Notes: generated by a model from the sequence alone, not told the origin. A stretch of DNA of 64,000 bases from Herbihabitans rhizosphaerae (GCF_004216555.1 NZ_SGWQ01000013.1:62001-126000); one strand, 5' to 3'; shown: positions 9,464 to 17,154, counted from the first letter of the stretch. Numbers and translations: made by a program.

Positions 9464-10086
9464 CTCGCGAGTGATTGTTCTGCCGAGGGGGCACGCACCG
9501 CGTGCCCCCTCGGCTTTTCCTTGCGCAGCTTGGGAAGCACGCCCTCGGCGAACGAGTACGCCTCCTCCAGGTGCGGCGTGCCGGACAGCAGGAACTCCTC
9601 GACGCCGTGATCGCGGTAGTCCTCGATCCGCCTGGCCACCTCGGCGTGGCCGCCGACCAGGGTCAGCACATCGCCGCGCGCGAGCAGGTTCGGGTACACC
9701 TCCAGCTTGGACGCCGTGGGTTCGGCGAACAGCCGGCGCGCTCGCGCCCACGCCTCGCCCGAGGTGTCCCGGCTGATCACGTGCAGCCGCACGGCCCGCC
9801 CGATGATCTCGGGTGGCGAGGCGCTCTCGATCGCCGTGGCCAGCACCAGCCGCTCGCCGGCGTAGTGCCGGAACGTGGCGACCGCCTCGGGTGCGACATC
9901 CGCCGGCACGGTGAACCGCAGCCGCTCGGTCGTCGTCGCCAGCAGGGCGGCGATCACCAGCGGATCGCCTTCTCCTTCTGGCAGAACGACTCCGTCGAAT
10001 CCGAGGTGCTCGGCGGTACGCGCGGCGTGGGTGAGGTATTTCAGCGTCGCGGGACGGTCCGGCAGCACCCAGTGCACGGCGGTCAC
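9460..10086 (-). CDS. Shortened LLM-class (SsuD-like) flavin monooxygenase paralogue
   Basis: This 208-residue protein is plainly related to the upstream SsuD-like protein (385 residues). It shares RPATLKYL, GERLVLATAIES, RLHVISRDTSGEAW, LEVYPNL and HLEEAYSFAEGVLPKLR. Relative to that neighbour it lacks roughly 110 residues after the GERLVL strand and about 28 more before LEVYPNL, both in frame. A normal TIM-barrel active site is therefore unlikely. The GTG at 10084-10086 overlaps the upstream stop as GTGA, so it is translationally coupled. Its last codons cross the opposing gene's terminator. It may be a decaying copy or a small partner subunit. Confidence 0.75.
   Translation of the reverse strand: MTAVHWVLPDRPATLKYLTHAARTAEHLGFDGVVLPEGEGDPLVIAALLATTTERLRFTVPADVAPEAVATFRHYAGERLVLATAIESASPPEIIGRAVRLHVISRDTSGEAWARARRLFAEPTASKLEVYPNLLARGDVLTLVGGHAEVARRIEDYRDHGVEEFLLSGTPHLEEAYSFAEGVLPKLRKEKPRGHAVRAPSAEQSLAS
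9483..9513 (+). terminator. Terminator of the chaplin-like gene, inside the convergent gene
   Basis: A perfect 14-bp stem (CCGAGGGGGCACGC / GCGTGCCCCCTCGG) with a 3-base loop is followed by CTTTTCC on the plus strand. It lies within the 3' coding part of the minus-strand LLM gene. Confidence 0.85.
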
Positions 10087-11240
10087 GGCGTGGCCCCCGC
10101 GAACGGGATCGCCGCGCGCACCGGTTCGGCGCCGGCGTCCACCGGATGCCGCCACACACCCCGGTCGCGCAGCAGCGGCAGCACGCCCTCGCCGAACCAG
10201 TACGCCTCCTCCAGGTGCGGGTGCCCGGACAGCACGAACTCCGAGATGCCCAGCGCCGCGTACTCCTCGATCCGCTCGGCCACCTCGACGTGACTGCCGA
10301 CCAGCGCGGTACCCGCTCCCCCGCGCACCAGACCGACGCCGGCCCACAGGTTCGGGTACACCTCGAGCGAGCCGGTGCGGCCGCCGTGCAGCGCGCGCAT
10401 CCGGGCCTGCCCCTCCGAGCCGCTCCTCGACAGTCCACTTTGGACAGACGCGATCACGTCCGGGTCGAGCGCGGCCAGCAGCCGGTCGGCCTCGGCCCAC
10501 GCCTGCGCCGAGGTGTCCCGGCTGATCACGTGCAGCCGGATGCCGAAGCGCGGCGGCGTCCGGCCCGCCTCGGCCGCCTCCTTGCGGATCCAGGCGATCT
10601 TGTCGGCGACCGCGTCCGGCGGCTCGCCCCAGGTCAGGTACACGTCCACGTGCCGCGCGGCCACCCGGCCGGCCGCGGGCGAGGAGCCGCCGAAATACAC
10701 GTCCGGCACCGGATCGGGCACCCGGTCCAGCCGCGCGTCGTCCACCTTCACGTGCTCGCCGTGCAGCGACACCCGCTCGCCCCGCCACAGCGCGCGCACC
10801 ACGGTGAGGAACTCGTCGGTGCGCTGATACCGCGCCTGCTTGCCGAGGTGATCGCCGTAGGCGCGCTGCTCGTGGTCCTCGCCGCCGGTGACCACGTTCA
10901 GCAGCAGCCGCCCCTCGGAGTGCCGCTGGAACGTGGCGGCCATCTGCGCGGCCAGCGTCGGTGACACGAGCCCGGGCCGGAACGCCACCAGGAATTTCAG
11001 CCGCTCCGACTCGCGGGCGAGCATCGCGGTGGTGAGCCACGCGTCCTCGCACCACGCGCCGGTCGGGGTGAGCGCGCCCTCGAAGCCGAGTTGCTCGGCG
11101 GCGCGGGCGATCTGCGACAGGTACGCGATCGTGGCCGGACGGTCGCCACCCGCCGTGGTGACCGCCGTGCCGTGCCCGCCGCCGACCAGGTAGCGGCTGT
11201 CGCCGTAGGTCGGCAGGAACCAGTGGAACCGCAGTGTCAT
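10083..11240 (-). CDS. FMNH2-dependent alkanesulfonate monooxygenase, SsuD family
   Basis: A 385-residue luciferase-like (LLM class) monooxygenase. Such enzymes use reduced FMN and oxygen to cleave C-S bonds of sulfonates, releasing sulfite and an aldehyde. Family features are FHWFLPTYGDSRYL at the N-terminus, RESERLKFLVAFRPGLVSPTLAAQM, LLLNVVTGGE, YFGGSSPAAGRVAARHVDVYLTWGEPPDAV and the C-terminal HPHLEEAYWFGEGVLPLL. ATG at 11238-11240 follows AGGAG. The reductase gene ssuE lies 9 bases upstream, so the enzyme and its FMNH2 supplier are made together. The exact sulfonate is unknown. Confidence 0.88.
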   Translation of the reverse strand: MTLRFHWFLPTYGDSRYLVGGGHGTAVTTAGGDRPATIAYLSQIARAAEQLGFEGALTPTGAWCEDAWLTTAMLARESERLKFLVAFRPGLVSPTLAAQMAATFQRHSEGRLLLNVVTGGEDHEQRAYGDHLGKQARYQRTDEFLTVVRALWRGERVSLHGEHVKVDDARLDRVPDPVPDVYFGGSSPAAGRVAARHVDVYLTWGEPPDAVADKIAWIRKEAAEAGRTPPRFGIRLHVISRDTSAQAWAEADRLLAALDPDVIASVQSGLSRSGSEGQARMRALHGGRTGSLEVYPNLWAGVGLVRGGAGTALVGSHVEVAERIEEYAALGISEFVLSGHPHLEEAYWFGEGVLPLLRDRGVWRHPVDAGAEPVRAAIPFAGATP

Positions 11241-11249
11241 GGTCAACTC

Positions 11250-11798
11250 CTAGGCCACGGCCAGCGCGTGCCGGCCGCGCACGACCTCGGAGAACGCGTC
11301 GACGATCGGGTACAGGTCCTCGGCGGCCCGCTGGTCCAGCCGCGCGTCGCCGGGCAACGGCTCCACGTGCCGGTCGAGCACGAACCAGCCGGGCACGATG
11401 TGGTCCGCGCCGAGCGAGGACAGCACCGGCCGCAGCGCGTAGTCGATCGCCAGCACGTGCGCCGGGGTGCCGCCGGTGACCACCGGCAGCACGACCTTGC
11501 CGGCCAAGGCGAACTGGGGCAGCAGGTCGAGCAGCAGCTTGAGCACCCCGCTGTAGGCCGCCTTGTACACCGGCGAGGCGACCACCACGCCGTGCGCGCC
11601 GGCGATCGCGTCGGCCACCTCGGCGATCTTCGGATGCGTCGAATCGGCGTGCAGCAGCGGCTCGGCCGGCAGGTCGCGCACCCGCACGACGCTCGCGGTG
11701 TGGCCGTCGCCGCGCAGACGCGTGGCGAGGTGATCGGACAGCGCGCCGGTGCGCGAGGTGACCGACGGGCTGCCGGACAGGATGATCAAGCTGGTCAT
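11250..11798 (-). CDS. ssuE: NAD(P)H-dependent FMN reductase, SsuE type
   Basis: A 182-residue flavodoxin-fold reductase that supplies FMNH2 to the flanking monooxygenases. The phosphate-binding start ILSGSPSVTSRTG and the motif HGVVVASPVYKAAYSGVLKLLLDLLP are characteristic of SsuE/MsuE. ATG at 11796-11798 follows AGGAGAT. It lies between an SfnB-like gene (11 bases upstream) and the SsuD gene (9 bases downstream), evidently in one operon. Confidence 0.9.
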   Translation of the reverse strand: MTSLIILSGSPSVTSRTGALSDHLATRLRGDGHTASVVRVRDLPAEPLLHADSTHPKIAEVADAIAGAHGVVVASPVYKAAYSGVLKLLLDLLPQFALAGKVVLPVVTGGTPAHVLAIDYALRPVLSSLGADHIVPGWFVLDRHVEPLPGDARLDQRAAEDLYPIVDAFSEVVRGRHALAVA

Positions 11799-11809
11799 GG
11801 GTGATCTCC

Positions 11810-13006
11810 TCAGATCAGGCCGTGCCGGGGCGGCGGCGAACCGGTCAGCGCGTATCGCCCGATGTGCTGGACCTTCCAGCGCACCGGGTCGTGCAGCGTG
11901 TGCGTGCGGGCGTTGCGCCAGTGCCGGTGCAGGTTCAGCGAGTCGAGCGCGGACCGGGTGCCGGACACCTCGAACAGCGCGTTGGTCACCTCGACGGCGG
12001 CCCGGTCGGCGAACGCCTTCGCGGCGGCCACGGCGATCGACGCGCTCGCCACGCCCGGCTCGTCGAGGGTCGCGCCGTCCACCGCCCGCCCCGCCTCGGC
12101 GAGCAGTGCCTCGGCCGCGCGCACGGTGATCTCCAGCTCGCCGAACCGCTGCACGGTCAACGGATCCTGGTCGGCGCGCTCGACTCCCGCCTCGAACCAC
12201 GGCCGGCTGCGGGTGCGCACGAACTCGGCCGCCTCGGCCAGCGCGCCGCGCGCGATGCCGGCGTCGATCGCGGCGTGCAGGATCTGCGCCCGCGCGCCGT
12301 AGAGCTGCGGGCCGGTGAACGTGAGGTGGTGCGGCAACACGCGATCGGCCGGCACCCGCACGCCGTCCAGCCGCACGCTGCCGCTGGCCGTGGTGCGCTG
12401 GCCCATGCCGTCCCAGTCGTCGGTGACCGTCACACCGTCGGCGTCGGCCGGCACGTAGGCGACCACGATCTTGTCCTCGTCGTCCTTGGCCAGCACCGGA
12501 ATCCAGTGCGCGAACAACGCGCCGGTCGAGTAGTGCTTCACGCCGTCCAGCACGTAGCCGTCAGCTGCCGCGCGCAGCCGGGTGCGGTAGTCCTGCACGT
12601 GCTTGGTGCCGGCCTCGGACTGCGCGTTGCCGAACCGCCTGCCGGCGAGCACCTCGGTGAAGAAGAACCCGCGCTGATCGGCGTTTCCGTTGTGCCGCAA
12701 CGCGTTCACGTACACGAAGTGGCTCTGCGGGATCTGCGCGATGTTCGGATCGGCGGCGGCGAGCAACCGGAACACCTCGGCCACGGTCGCCGTGCCGACG
12801 TCCGCGCCGCCGTACTCGCGCGGCACGGTGATCGCGAGCAGCCCGCTGGCCGACAACTCGTCCAGCTCCGCCTCGGGGAGCCGGCGCACCGCGTCCCGCT
12901 CGGCCGCCCCCTCGGCGAAGGTGGCGGCGAGCCGCGCCGCGACCGCCAGCGCCTCGTCGGCATCGGCGATCACGTGCGCGACCCGCTCCATCAGACTCTT
13001 GCTCAT
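11810..13006 (-). CDS. SfnB/DszC-type flavoprotein (acyl-CoA dehydrogenase fold)
   Basis: A 398-residue acyl-CoA-dehydrogenase-like protein of the sulfur-acquisition group that includes SfnB and the dibenzothiophene monooxygenase DszC. The N-terminal helical domain has SGLLAITVPREYGGADV. The middle beta domain has QSEAGTKHV, DGYVLDGVKHYSTGALFAHWIPV and GMGQRTTASGSV. The end has RTHTLHDPVRWKVQHIGRYALTG. The last motif is typical of these oxygenases rather than of fatty-acid dehydrogenases. The ATG at 13004-13006 has GGCGGGA upstream. The substrate (sulfone, sulfide or similar) cannot be read from sequence. Confidence 0.82.
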   Translation of the reverse strand: MSKSLMERVAHVIADADEALAVAARLAATFAEGAAERDAVRRLPEAELDELSASGLLAITVPREYGGADVGTATVAEVFRLLAAADPNIAQIPQSHFVYVNALRHNGNADQRGFFFTEVLAGRRFGNAQSEAGTKHVQDYRTRLRAAADGYVLDGVKHYSTGALFAHWIPVLAKDDEDKIVVAYVPADADGVTVTDDWDGMGQRTTASGSVRLDGVRVPADRVLPHHLTFTGPQLYGARAQILHAAIDAGIARGALAEAAEFVRTRSRPWFEAGVERADQDPLTVQRFGELEITVRAAEALLAEAGRAVDGATLDEPGVASASIAVAAAKAFADRAAVEVTNALFEVSGTRSALDSLNLHRHWRNARTHTLHDPVRWKVQHIGRYALTGSPPPRHGLI

Positions 13007-13198
13007 AGTCCCGCCATTCCGTCCTCGCAGGGTGACCCACCGGGCGCGTCCAGGTGGATGAGCTGAGCTACATCGGGTCGTGTGATGGGAGCGACTCGTA
13101 TTGGGCATACTCGAGCGGACGCCAACGCCGTAGATCGCCGCCTGGGCGTGCCCTAAGTGACCACCCACGCAAATTGGGAACAAGCCCTTGTCCGGTCA

Positions 13199-14416
13199 TC
13201 ACGTGTACCAGGTTGGTTCTGGCAGCTCACCCAGCAGCGCGTACCGCCCGACCTCGACCCGCTTGTAAGCGACCGGGTCGTGCAGGCTGTGCGTGCGGAG
13301 GTTGCGCCAGAAGATGTCCAGCCCGACCGCGTTCGCGCTCGCCCGCGCGCCGGTGACCTCGAAGATCCTGGTGCCGATCTCCAGGCCGACGTCGATCGCG
13401 CGCTGCTTGGCCGCCGCGATCACGACGGCCGCCTCGCCGCGCTCCTCCGGCGTCACGGTGTCGGCGTGCGCGTTGATCGCCTCGATCTTCGCCGCGGCCC
13501 GGTCGGCCAACGCCTCGGCCGCCCACAGCTTGGACTGCAGATCGCCGTAGGTGTCGAGGATGTAGAACTCCTCGCCGGCCGACTCCTTGTTGTCGCCGCC
13601 GTAGGGCCACGGGCGGGTGCGGTCACGCGTGTAGGCCGTCGCGGTGGTCAGCGCGCCGCGGGCGATGCCGAGGTAGAAGTTGGTGAACACCAACTGGATC
13701 AGCGGCACGTTGAGCGTGTTGTAGGTCCTCGGCTGGAACTCCTTGCCGACGTAGCCGGCGGCCAGCTCCCACGGCACCCGCACACCGTTGATCTCCACGC
13801 TGCCGCTCTCGGTCAGCCGCTGGCCGAGGTTGTCCCAGTCGTCGTTGAACACGATGGCGGGCTGGTCGGACGGCACGATCGCGAAGATGTGCTTGTCCGT
13901 TCCGTCCAGCACGCCCTCCAGCACGGTCACGTCGGAGACCTTGCTGCCGGTGGAGAACGACTTGCGGCCGGTGAAGACGATCTCGTCGCCCTCGTCGGTG
14001 ATCGTCAGGTCGTTGTCGCGCGGGTTGATCGCGCCGCCGAAGAACCACTTCTCGCGGGTGGCCTGCTCCTCAACGGCGGCGATCTGCTCGGGTGTGGCGA
14101 CCAGTCGCGCGGCCCACGCCCACAGGTAGTGGTAGCCGATGAGCTGGCCGATCGAGCCGTCGCCGCTGGCGATCTCGCGGATCACCCGGTACGCGGTGGT
14201 CCAGTTCTGGCCGCCGCCGCCATGCTCGACCGGACCGAGCAGGGTCACCAGGCCGGTGTCCTTGAGCAACTGGACCTCGGCGTGCGGGGTCCGGTTCGCC
14301 CGCTCCCGTTCGACGGCGTCGGAGGCCAGGATCCCGGCCACCTCGGCGGCCTTGGCGAGCCACTCCTGCGTGGTGGTCACTGTCGTCGTCCCTGTTGTCG
14401 TCCCTGTTGTCGTCAC
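13199..14416 (-). CDS. Second SfnB/DszC-type flavin monooxygenase
   Basis: A 405-residue paralogue of the downstream SfnB-like protein. It has DTGLVTLLGPVEHGGGGQNW, FTGRKSFSTGSKVSDVTVLEG, NLGQRLTESGSVEINGVRVP and RTHSLHDPVAYKRVEVGRYALLG. The GTG at 14414-14416 overlaps the stop of the SfnG gene as GTGA, which implies coupled translation. The first 15 residues are low-complexity Thr/Gly, encoded by a 12-base tandem repeat (14387-14415); a GTG at codon 13 (VTTTQEW) is an alternative start. Flavin-dependent oxygenation of an organosulfur compound is inferred from family and context. Confidence 0.82.
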   Translation of the reverse strand: MTTTGTTTGTTTVTTTQEWLAKAAEVAGILASDAVERERANRTPHAEVQLLKDTGLVTLLGPVEHGGGGQNWTTAYRVIREIASGDGSIGQLIGYHYLWAWAARLVATPEQIAAVEEQATREKWFFGGAINPRDNDLTITDEGDEIVFTGRKSFSTGSKVSDVTVLEGVLDGTDKHIFAIVPSDQPAIVFNDDWDNLGQRLTESGSVEINGVRVPWELAAGYVGKEFQPRTYNTLNVPLIQLVFTNFYLGIARGALTTATAYTRDRTRPWPYGGDNKESAGEEFYILDTYGDLQSKLWAAEALADRAAAKIEAINAHADTVTPEERGEAAVVIAAAKQRAIDVGLEIGTRIFEVTGARASANAVGLDIFWRNLRTHSLHDPVAYKRVEVGRYALLGELPEPTWYT

Positions 14417-15549
14417 TGGGTCACCCCCGCCGGCTCGGGCGTGCCGGCACCGATCGGCAGGTCGGCCTCCAGCTCGCGCACGATCGGCAGCACATGCTTG
14501 CCGAAGTACTCGACTTCCTCGTGGTAGTGCAGGAATCCGAGGAGCAGCAGGTTCACCCCGCGCCGCTTGTACTCGACGATCCGGTGCGCGATCTGCTCCG
14601 GCGTGCCGATCAGCTTGCTGCGGAATCCGTCGTTGTACTGGATCAGGTCCTCGAAGTCGGAGTCGGCCCACATGCCCTTGCGGTCCGAGGTGGACCCGCC
14701 GGCCTGGCGGACGGCGTCGCGGAATCCGTGCACCGCGTCGACGTTCGCCTTGTCCACGATCTCGCGCAGCGTGTCGCGCGCCTCGGCCTCGGTGTCCCGG
14801 GCGATCAGGAACGCGTTGAGCCCGAACCGGACGGCGCGATCGTGCGCCTGGGCGGTCTCGCTGACCTCGGCGATCTGCTCGCTGATCCCGTCGAAGTCCT
14901 TGCCGTTGCTGAAATACCAGTCCGACACCCGCCCGGCCATCGCGCGCGCGGCCGTGGAGTTGCCACCCTGGAAGACCTCCGGGTGGGCGCGGCCGGGCAC
15001 CTCAACCGGCTTCGGTTTCAGGTCGTAGCCGTGCAGCCGGTAGAAGTCGCCCTGGAACTCCGCGTCGTCCTGCGTCCAGCTCGCGCGCAGCACGCGGATG
15101 AACTCCTCGGACCGCCGGTAGCGCTCGTCGTGCTCCAGCCACGGCTCGCCGAGCGCGGTGAACTCGCCCTTGAACCAGCCGCTGACCACGTTCACCGCGG
15201 CGCGTCCACCCGACAGATGATCAGCGGTGGACAGCAGCTTCGCCAGCACGCCGGGATGCCACAGCCCCGGGTGCACCGCGGCGATCACCTTCAACCGCTC
15301 GGTGGCCAACAGCAGCGCGAGGCTGAAACTGGTGGACTCCTGCTGATAGGCGGCCCCGTAACTGGCCATGTAGCGCACCTGGGACAGCGCGTACTCGAAC
15401 CCGTTGTTCTCGGCCAGAACCGCCAACTTCTTGTTGTACTCGTACCCCCAATCGGTGCGTTGTTCGATCGTGCTGGTGACGAGCCCACCACTGACGTTCG
15501 GCACCCAATAGGCGAACTTCAACGGCTGCTCAAGATTTTCCGCAGACAC
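14413..15549 (-). CDS. sfnG: Dimethylsulfone monooxygenase, SfnG family
   Basis: A 378-residue LLM-class flavin monooxygenase close to SfnG, which converts dimethylsulfone to methanesulfinate with FMNH2. Motifs include FAYWVPNVSGGLVTSTIEQR, YEYNKKLAVLAENNGFEYAL, VAGHP-like AAVHPGLWHPGVLAKL, NVVSGWFKGEF, VFQGGNSTAARAMAGRVSDWYFSNG and the C-terminal RGVNLLLLGFLHYHEEVEYFG. GTG at 15547-15549 follows GGAG. It is the first structural gene of the sulfur set, 260 bases after the LysR gene. Confidence 0.88.
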   Translation of the reverse strand: MSAENLEQPLKFAYWVPNVSGGLVTSTIEQRTDWGYEYNKKLAVLAENNGFEYALSQVRYMASYGAAYQQESTSFSLALLLATERLKVIAAVHPGLWHPGVLAKLLSTADHLSGGRAAVNVVSGWFKGEFTALGEPWLEHDERYRRSEEFIRVLRASWTQDDAEFQGDFYRLHGYDLKPKPVEVPGRAHPEVFQGGNSTAARAMAGRVSDWYFSNGKDFDGISEQIAEVSETAQAHDRAVRFGLNAFLIARDTEAEARDTLREIVDKANVDAVHGFRDAVRQAGGSTSDRKGMWADSDFEDLIQYNDGFRSKLIGTPEQIAHRIVEYKRRGVNLLLLGFLHYHEEVEYFGKHVLPIVRELEADLPIGAGTPEPAGVTQ

Positions 15550-15721
15550 GGCAATACTCCAAAAAGTGGAAGAGGCACAAGGCAAAGCCCTACGTTTGAC
15601 GCGGGCGACAATCGATCAACGAGCGGTCAGCTCGGACACCCTTGGCCGGCGATCCGCGCGAAATCGAGATGCCGCCGCCGGGTGAGATCCCATCGGTCAA
15701 CGATTTCGGCGATCATGCCTG

Positions 15722-15783
15722 AAACCCTACGGAGAACAACGCCGATCGGTCTACCAGCCATTCACGAACCGCCGATAGGGTTT
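15722..15783 (-). promoter_or_regulatory. Inverted-repeat pair upstream of the sulfur operon
   Basis: AAACCCTA (15722-15729) and TAGGGTTT (15776-15783) are perfect 8-base inverted repeats 46 bases apart. They lie between the LysR gene stop and sfnG. A related CCCTACGTTT lies at 15590-15599. The spacing suits two operator half-sites bound by a LysR tetramer, but no activity is shown. The gene-free stretch is 15550-15809. Confidence 0.4.
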
Positions 15784-15809
15784 CCCTTCCAAGCCACCCC
15801 ATGGCCTGC

Positions 15810-16721
15810 TCACGCCGCGCTCGCACCCATCGCGTTAGCCCGCCTGACCAGCACATCATGCAGGTTCCGAGCGGCCAGCGGAGGCGCCCCGGACCGACGC
15901 CGCTGCACCACCAGCAGCACGTCCACCATTCGGGAATCCAGCGGCCGCCACGTGATCGCCCCTGCCCGCTCCAACGGATCCCCCACCACACTGAATTCGG
16001 GAAGTACGGTCGCCCCAAGCCCCTCAGCCACCATGATCTTTCCCATCTCCGCCCCATCGGTCGAATAGGAAAATACCGGCTGCCGCCCATCCAACAACCG
16101 GTGCACGAACCGATGCATCACATACCCCGACCGCATGACGATCAAGGATTCCCTCAACAAATCCTCAACCCCCACCGCCGACAAACCCGCCAACCGACTG
16201 TCCGGCCGAACACACACCACCGCCCGCCCCCGAAGCAGTTCAGTCGTATCAAACTCCGGCGGCCAATCATCCCCCGCCAAATAATTGACCAACCCCAAAT
16301 CAAACCCCCCATCCAACAACCCCCGATGAATCTCGGCCTGCTGCACATCCACAACCTCAACCTGCGTCCCCGAATGCGCCGCCCTGAACTCCCGAATCGC
16401 CGGAATCACCAGCGAAACAGTCGCCGCGTTCACCGTCCCCACCCGCACCATCCGACTCACCAGATGCTGCTCCCCCGCCGCCCTCCGCAGTTGATCAACC
16501 GCATCCAAAACCTGCCCGATATAAGGCAGCAGCTCCCGCCCCACCTCACTGATCCGAGCCCCCGACCTCCTCCGATCCAGAAGGTCAACCCCCAACTCCC
16601 GCTCCAAATTACGCAGCGTCTCACTCAGCGCAGGCTGCGAAACATGCAGTTCCTCGGCCACCCGGCGCAAAGACCCCAACCGAGTAACCGCTTGTATGTA
16701 TTCGAGCTGCTCAACCCGCAC
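15810..16721 (-). CDS. LysR-family transcriptional regulator of the sulfur cluster
   Basis: A 303-residue LysR regulator. The N-terminal winged helix (about 1-60) reads VTRLGSLRRVAEELHVSQPALSETLRNLERELGVDLLDR, and the rest is the periplasmic-binding-like effector domain. GTG at 16719-16721 gives the standard start. Placement next to organosulfur oxygenases suggests control by sulfate or a sulfonate, as CysB/Cbl/SftR do elsewhere; this is inference. The coding strand uses an unusual share of codons ending in G or T between about 16060 and 16720, leaving the plus strand very G-poor. Confidence 0.88.
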   Translation of the reverse strand: MRVEQLEYIQAVTRLGSLRRVAEELHVSQPALSETLRNLERELGVDLLDRRRSGARISEVGRELLPYIGQVLDAVDQLRRAAGEQHLVSRMVRVGTVNAATVSLVIPAIREFRAAHSGTQVEVVDVQQAEIHRGLLDGGFDLGLVNYLAGDDWPPEFDTTELLRGRAVVCVRPDSRLAGLSAVGVEDLLRESLIVMRSGYVMHRFVHRLLDGRQPVFSYSTDGAEMGKIMVAEGLGATVLPEFSVVGDPLERAGAITWRPLDSRMVDVLLVVQRRRSGAPPLAARNLHDVLVRRANAMGASAA

Positions 16722-16769
16722 CCCCAAACCGTACGAACCAACCCCCACCCCCACCACCACTCCCACCAA

Positions 16770-16849
16770 GCGGAACTCCCAGGTGCAGAACGCGGAACTC
16801 ACCGGCGCACAGCGCGGAACTCACCGATGCACAGCGCGGAACTCGCGCC
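16770..16849. repeat. 22-bp tandem repeat, 3.6 copies
   Basis: Units begin at 16770, 16792, 16814 and 16836. Each starts GCGGAACTC and units 2 and 3 continue ACCGRYGCACAGC. Read on the minus strand the core is GTGAGTTCCGC followed by GCTGTGC. Copies 2 and 3 differ at two positions only. Confidence 0.85.
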
Positions 16850-16959
16850 AAGAGGGCGCCCCGCGCCCGAATAGGCGCACCCCAAACGCGCCCACGAACG
16901 CGCGCAGCGCGTGAGTAGGGCGCACCCCGCTGAAAGGTGACCCGATAGGAACCTGGGGG

Positions 16960-16980
16960 TCTGGGGGCTGGGCCCCCAGA
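16960..16980 (-). terminator. Second hairpin downstream of initiator tRNA copy 2
   Basis: A 9-bp stem (TCTGGGGGC / GCCCCCAGA) with a TGG loop. It is the counterpart of the hairpin at 4140-4160, with a compensatory base-pair change. Confidence 0.5.
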
Positions 16981-16991
16981 AATAATGCGAA

Positions 16992-17030
16992 AGAGGCCCT
17001 TGCCTGCGCTTTCCGCAGGCAAGGGCCTCT
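16992..17030 (-). terminator. Terminator of initiator tRNA copy 2
   Basis: A perfect 17-bp stem (16992-17008 with 17014-17030) and a CTTTC loop directly follow the tRNA and lead into T-rich sequence on the minus strand. Relative to copy 1 two A-T pairs are replaced by G-C pairs and the single mismatch is repaired. Confidence 0.85.
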
Positions 17031-17038
17031 CGACTCTG

Positions 17039-17112
17039 TAGCGGGGACAGGATTTGAACCTGCGACCTCTGGGTTATGAGCCCAGCGAGCTACCGAACTG
17101 CTCCACCCCGCG
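17039..17112 (-). tRNA. Initiator tRNA-fMet (CAT), copy 2
   Basis: Identical over 74 bases to copy 1 at 4218-4291: unpaired C1 opposite U72, three G-C pairs in the anticodon stem, anticodon CAT, no encoded CCA. A block of about 171 bases including the two downstream hairpins is duplicated. Confidence 0.95.
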
Positions 17113-17124
17113 TCGGTGACACCA

Positions 17125-17154
17125 ACTGTACGTGTCGGTGACGAGTTGGGGCAA
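17125..17154 (-). promoter_or_regulatory. Promoter of initiator tRNA copy 2
   Basis: On the minus strand TTGCCC (17149-17154), an 18-bp spacer and TACAGT (17125-17130) lie 12 bases before the tRNA 5' end. The fit to a housekeeping promoter is fair. Sequence upstream of copy 1 differs, so the duplication does not include the promoter. Confidence 0.45.

Larger units (their letters stand above)
16722..17038. other. Gene-free stretch between LysR gene and initiator tRNA copy 2
   Basis: No gene is evident. The stretch holds a C-rich run (16730-16768), a 22-bp tandem repeat (16770-16849), a block rich in GCGC-type motifs (16850-16930), and then the duplicated hairpin and terminator block that ends at the tRNA. 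Confidence 0.6.

Noticed and set aside
6719-10438. Very long open frame (over 1200 codons) on the minus strand opposite the chaplin-like gene
   Set aside because: It is Arg/Gly/His-rich translation of the complement of a repetitive GC-rich gene. It has no sensible domains, whereas the plus strand has a signal peptide, ribosome site and regular repeats.
13110-13198. Third copy of the 166-bp dispersed repeat between the two SfnB-like genes
   Set aside because: Only a short GACCACCCACGCAA-like match is shared; the hairpins and the rest are absent.
16770-16849. CRISPR array
   Set aside because: Units are contiguous 22-mers without spacers and no cas genes are present.
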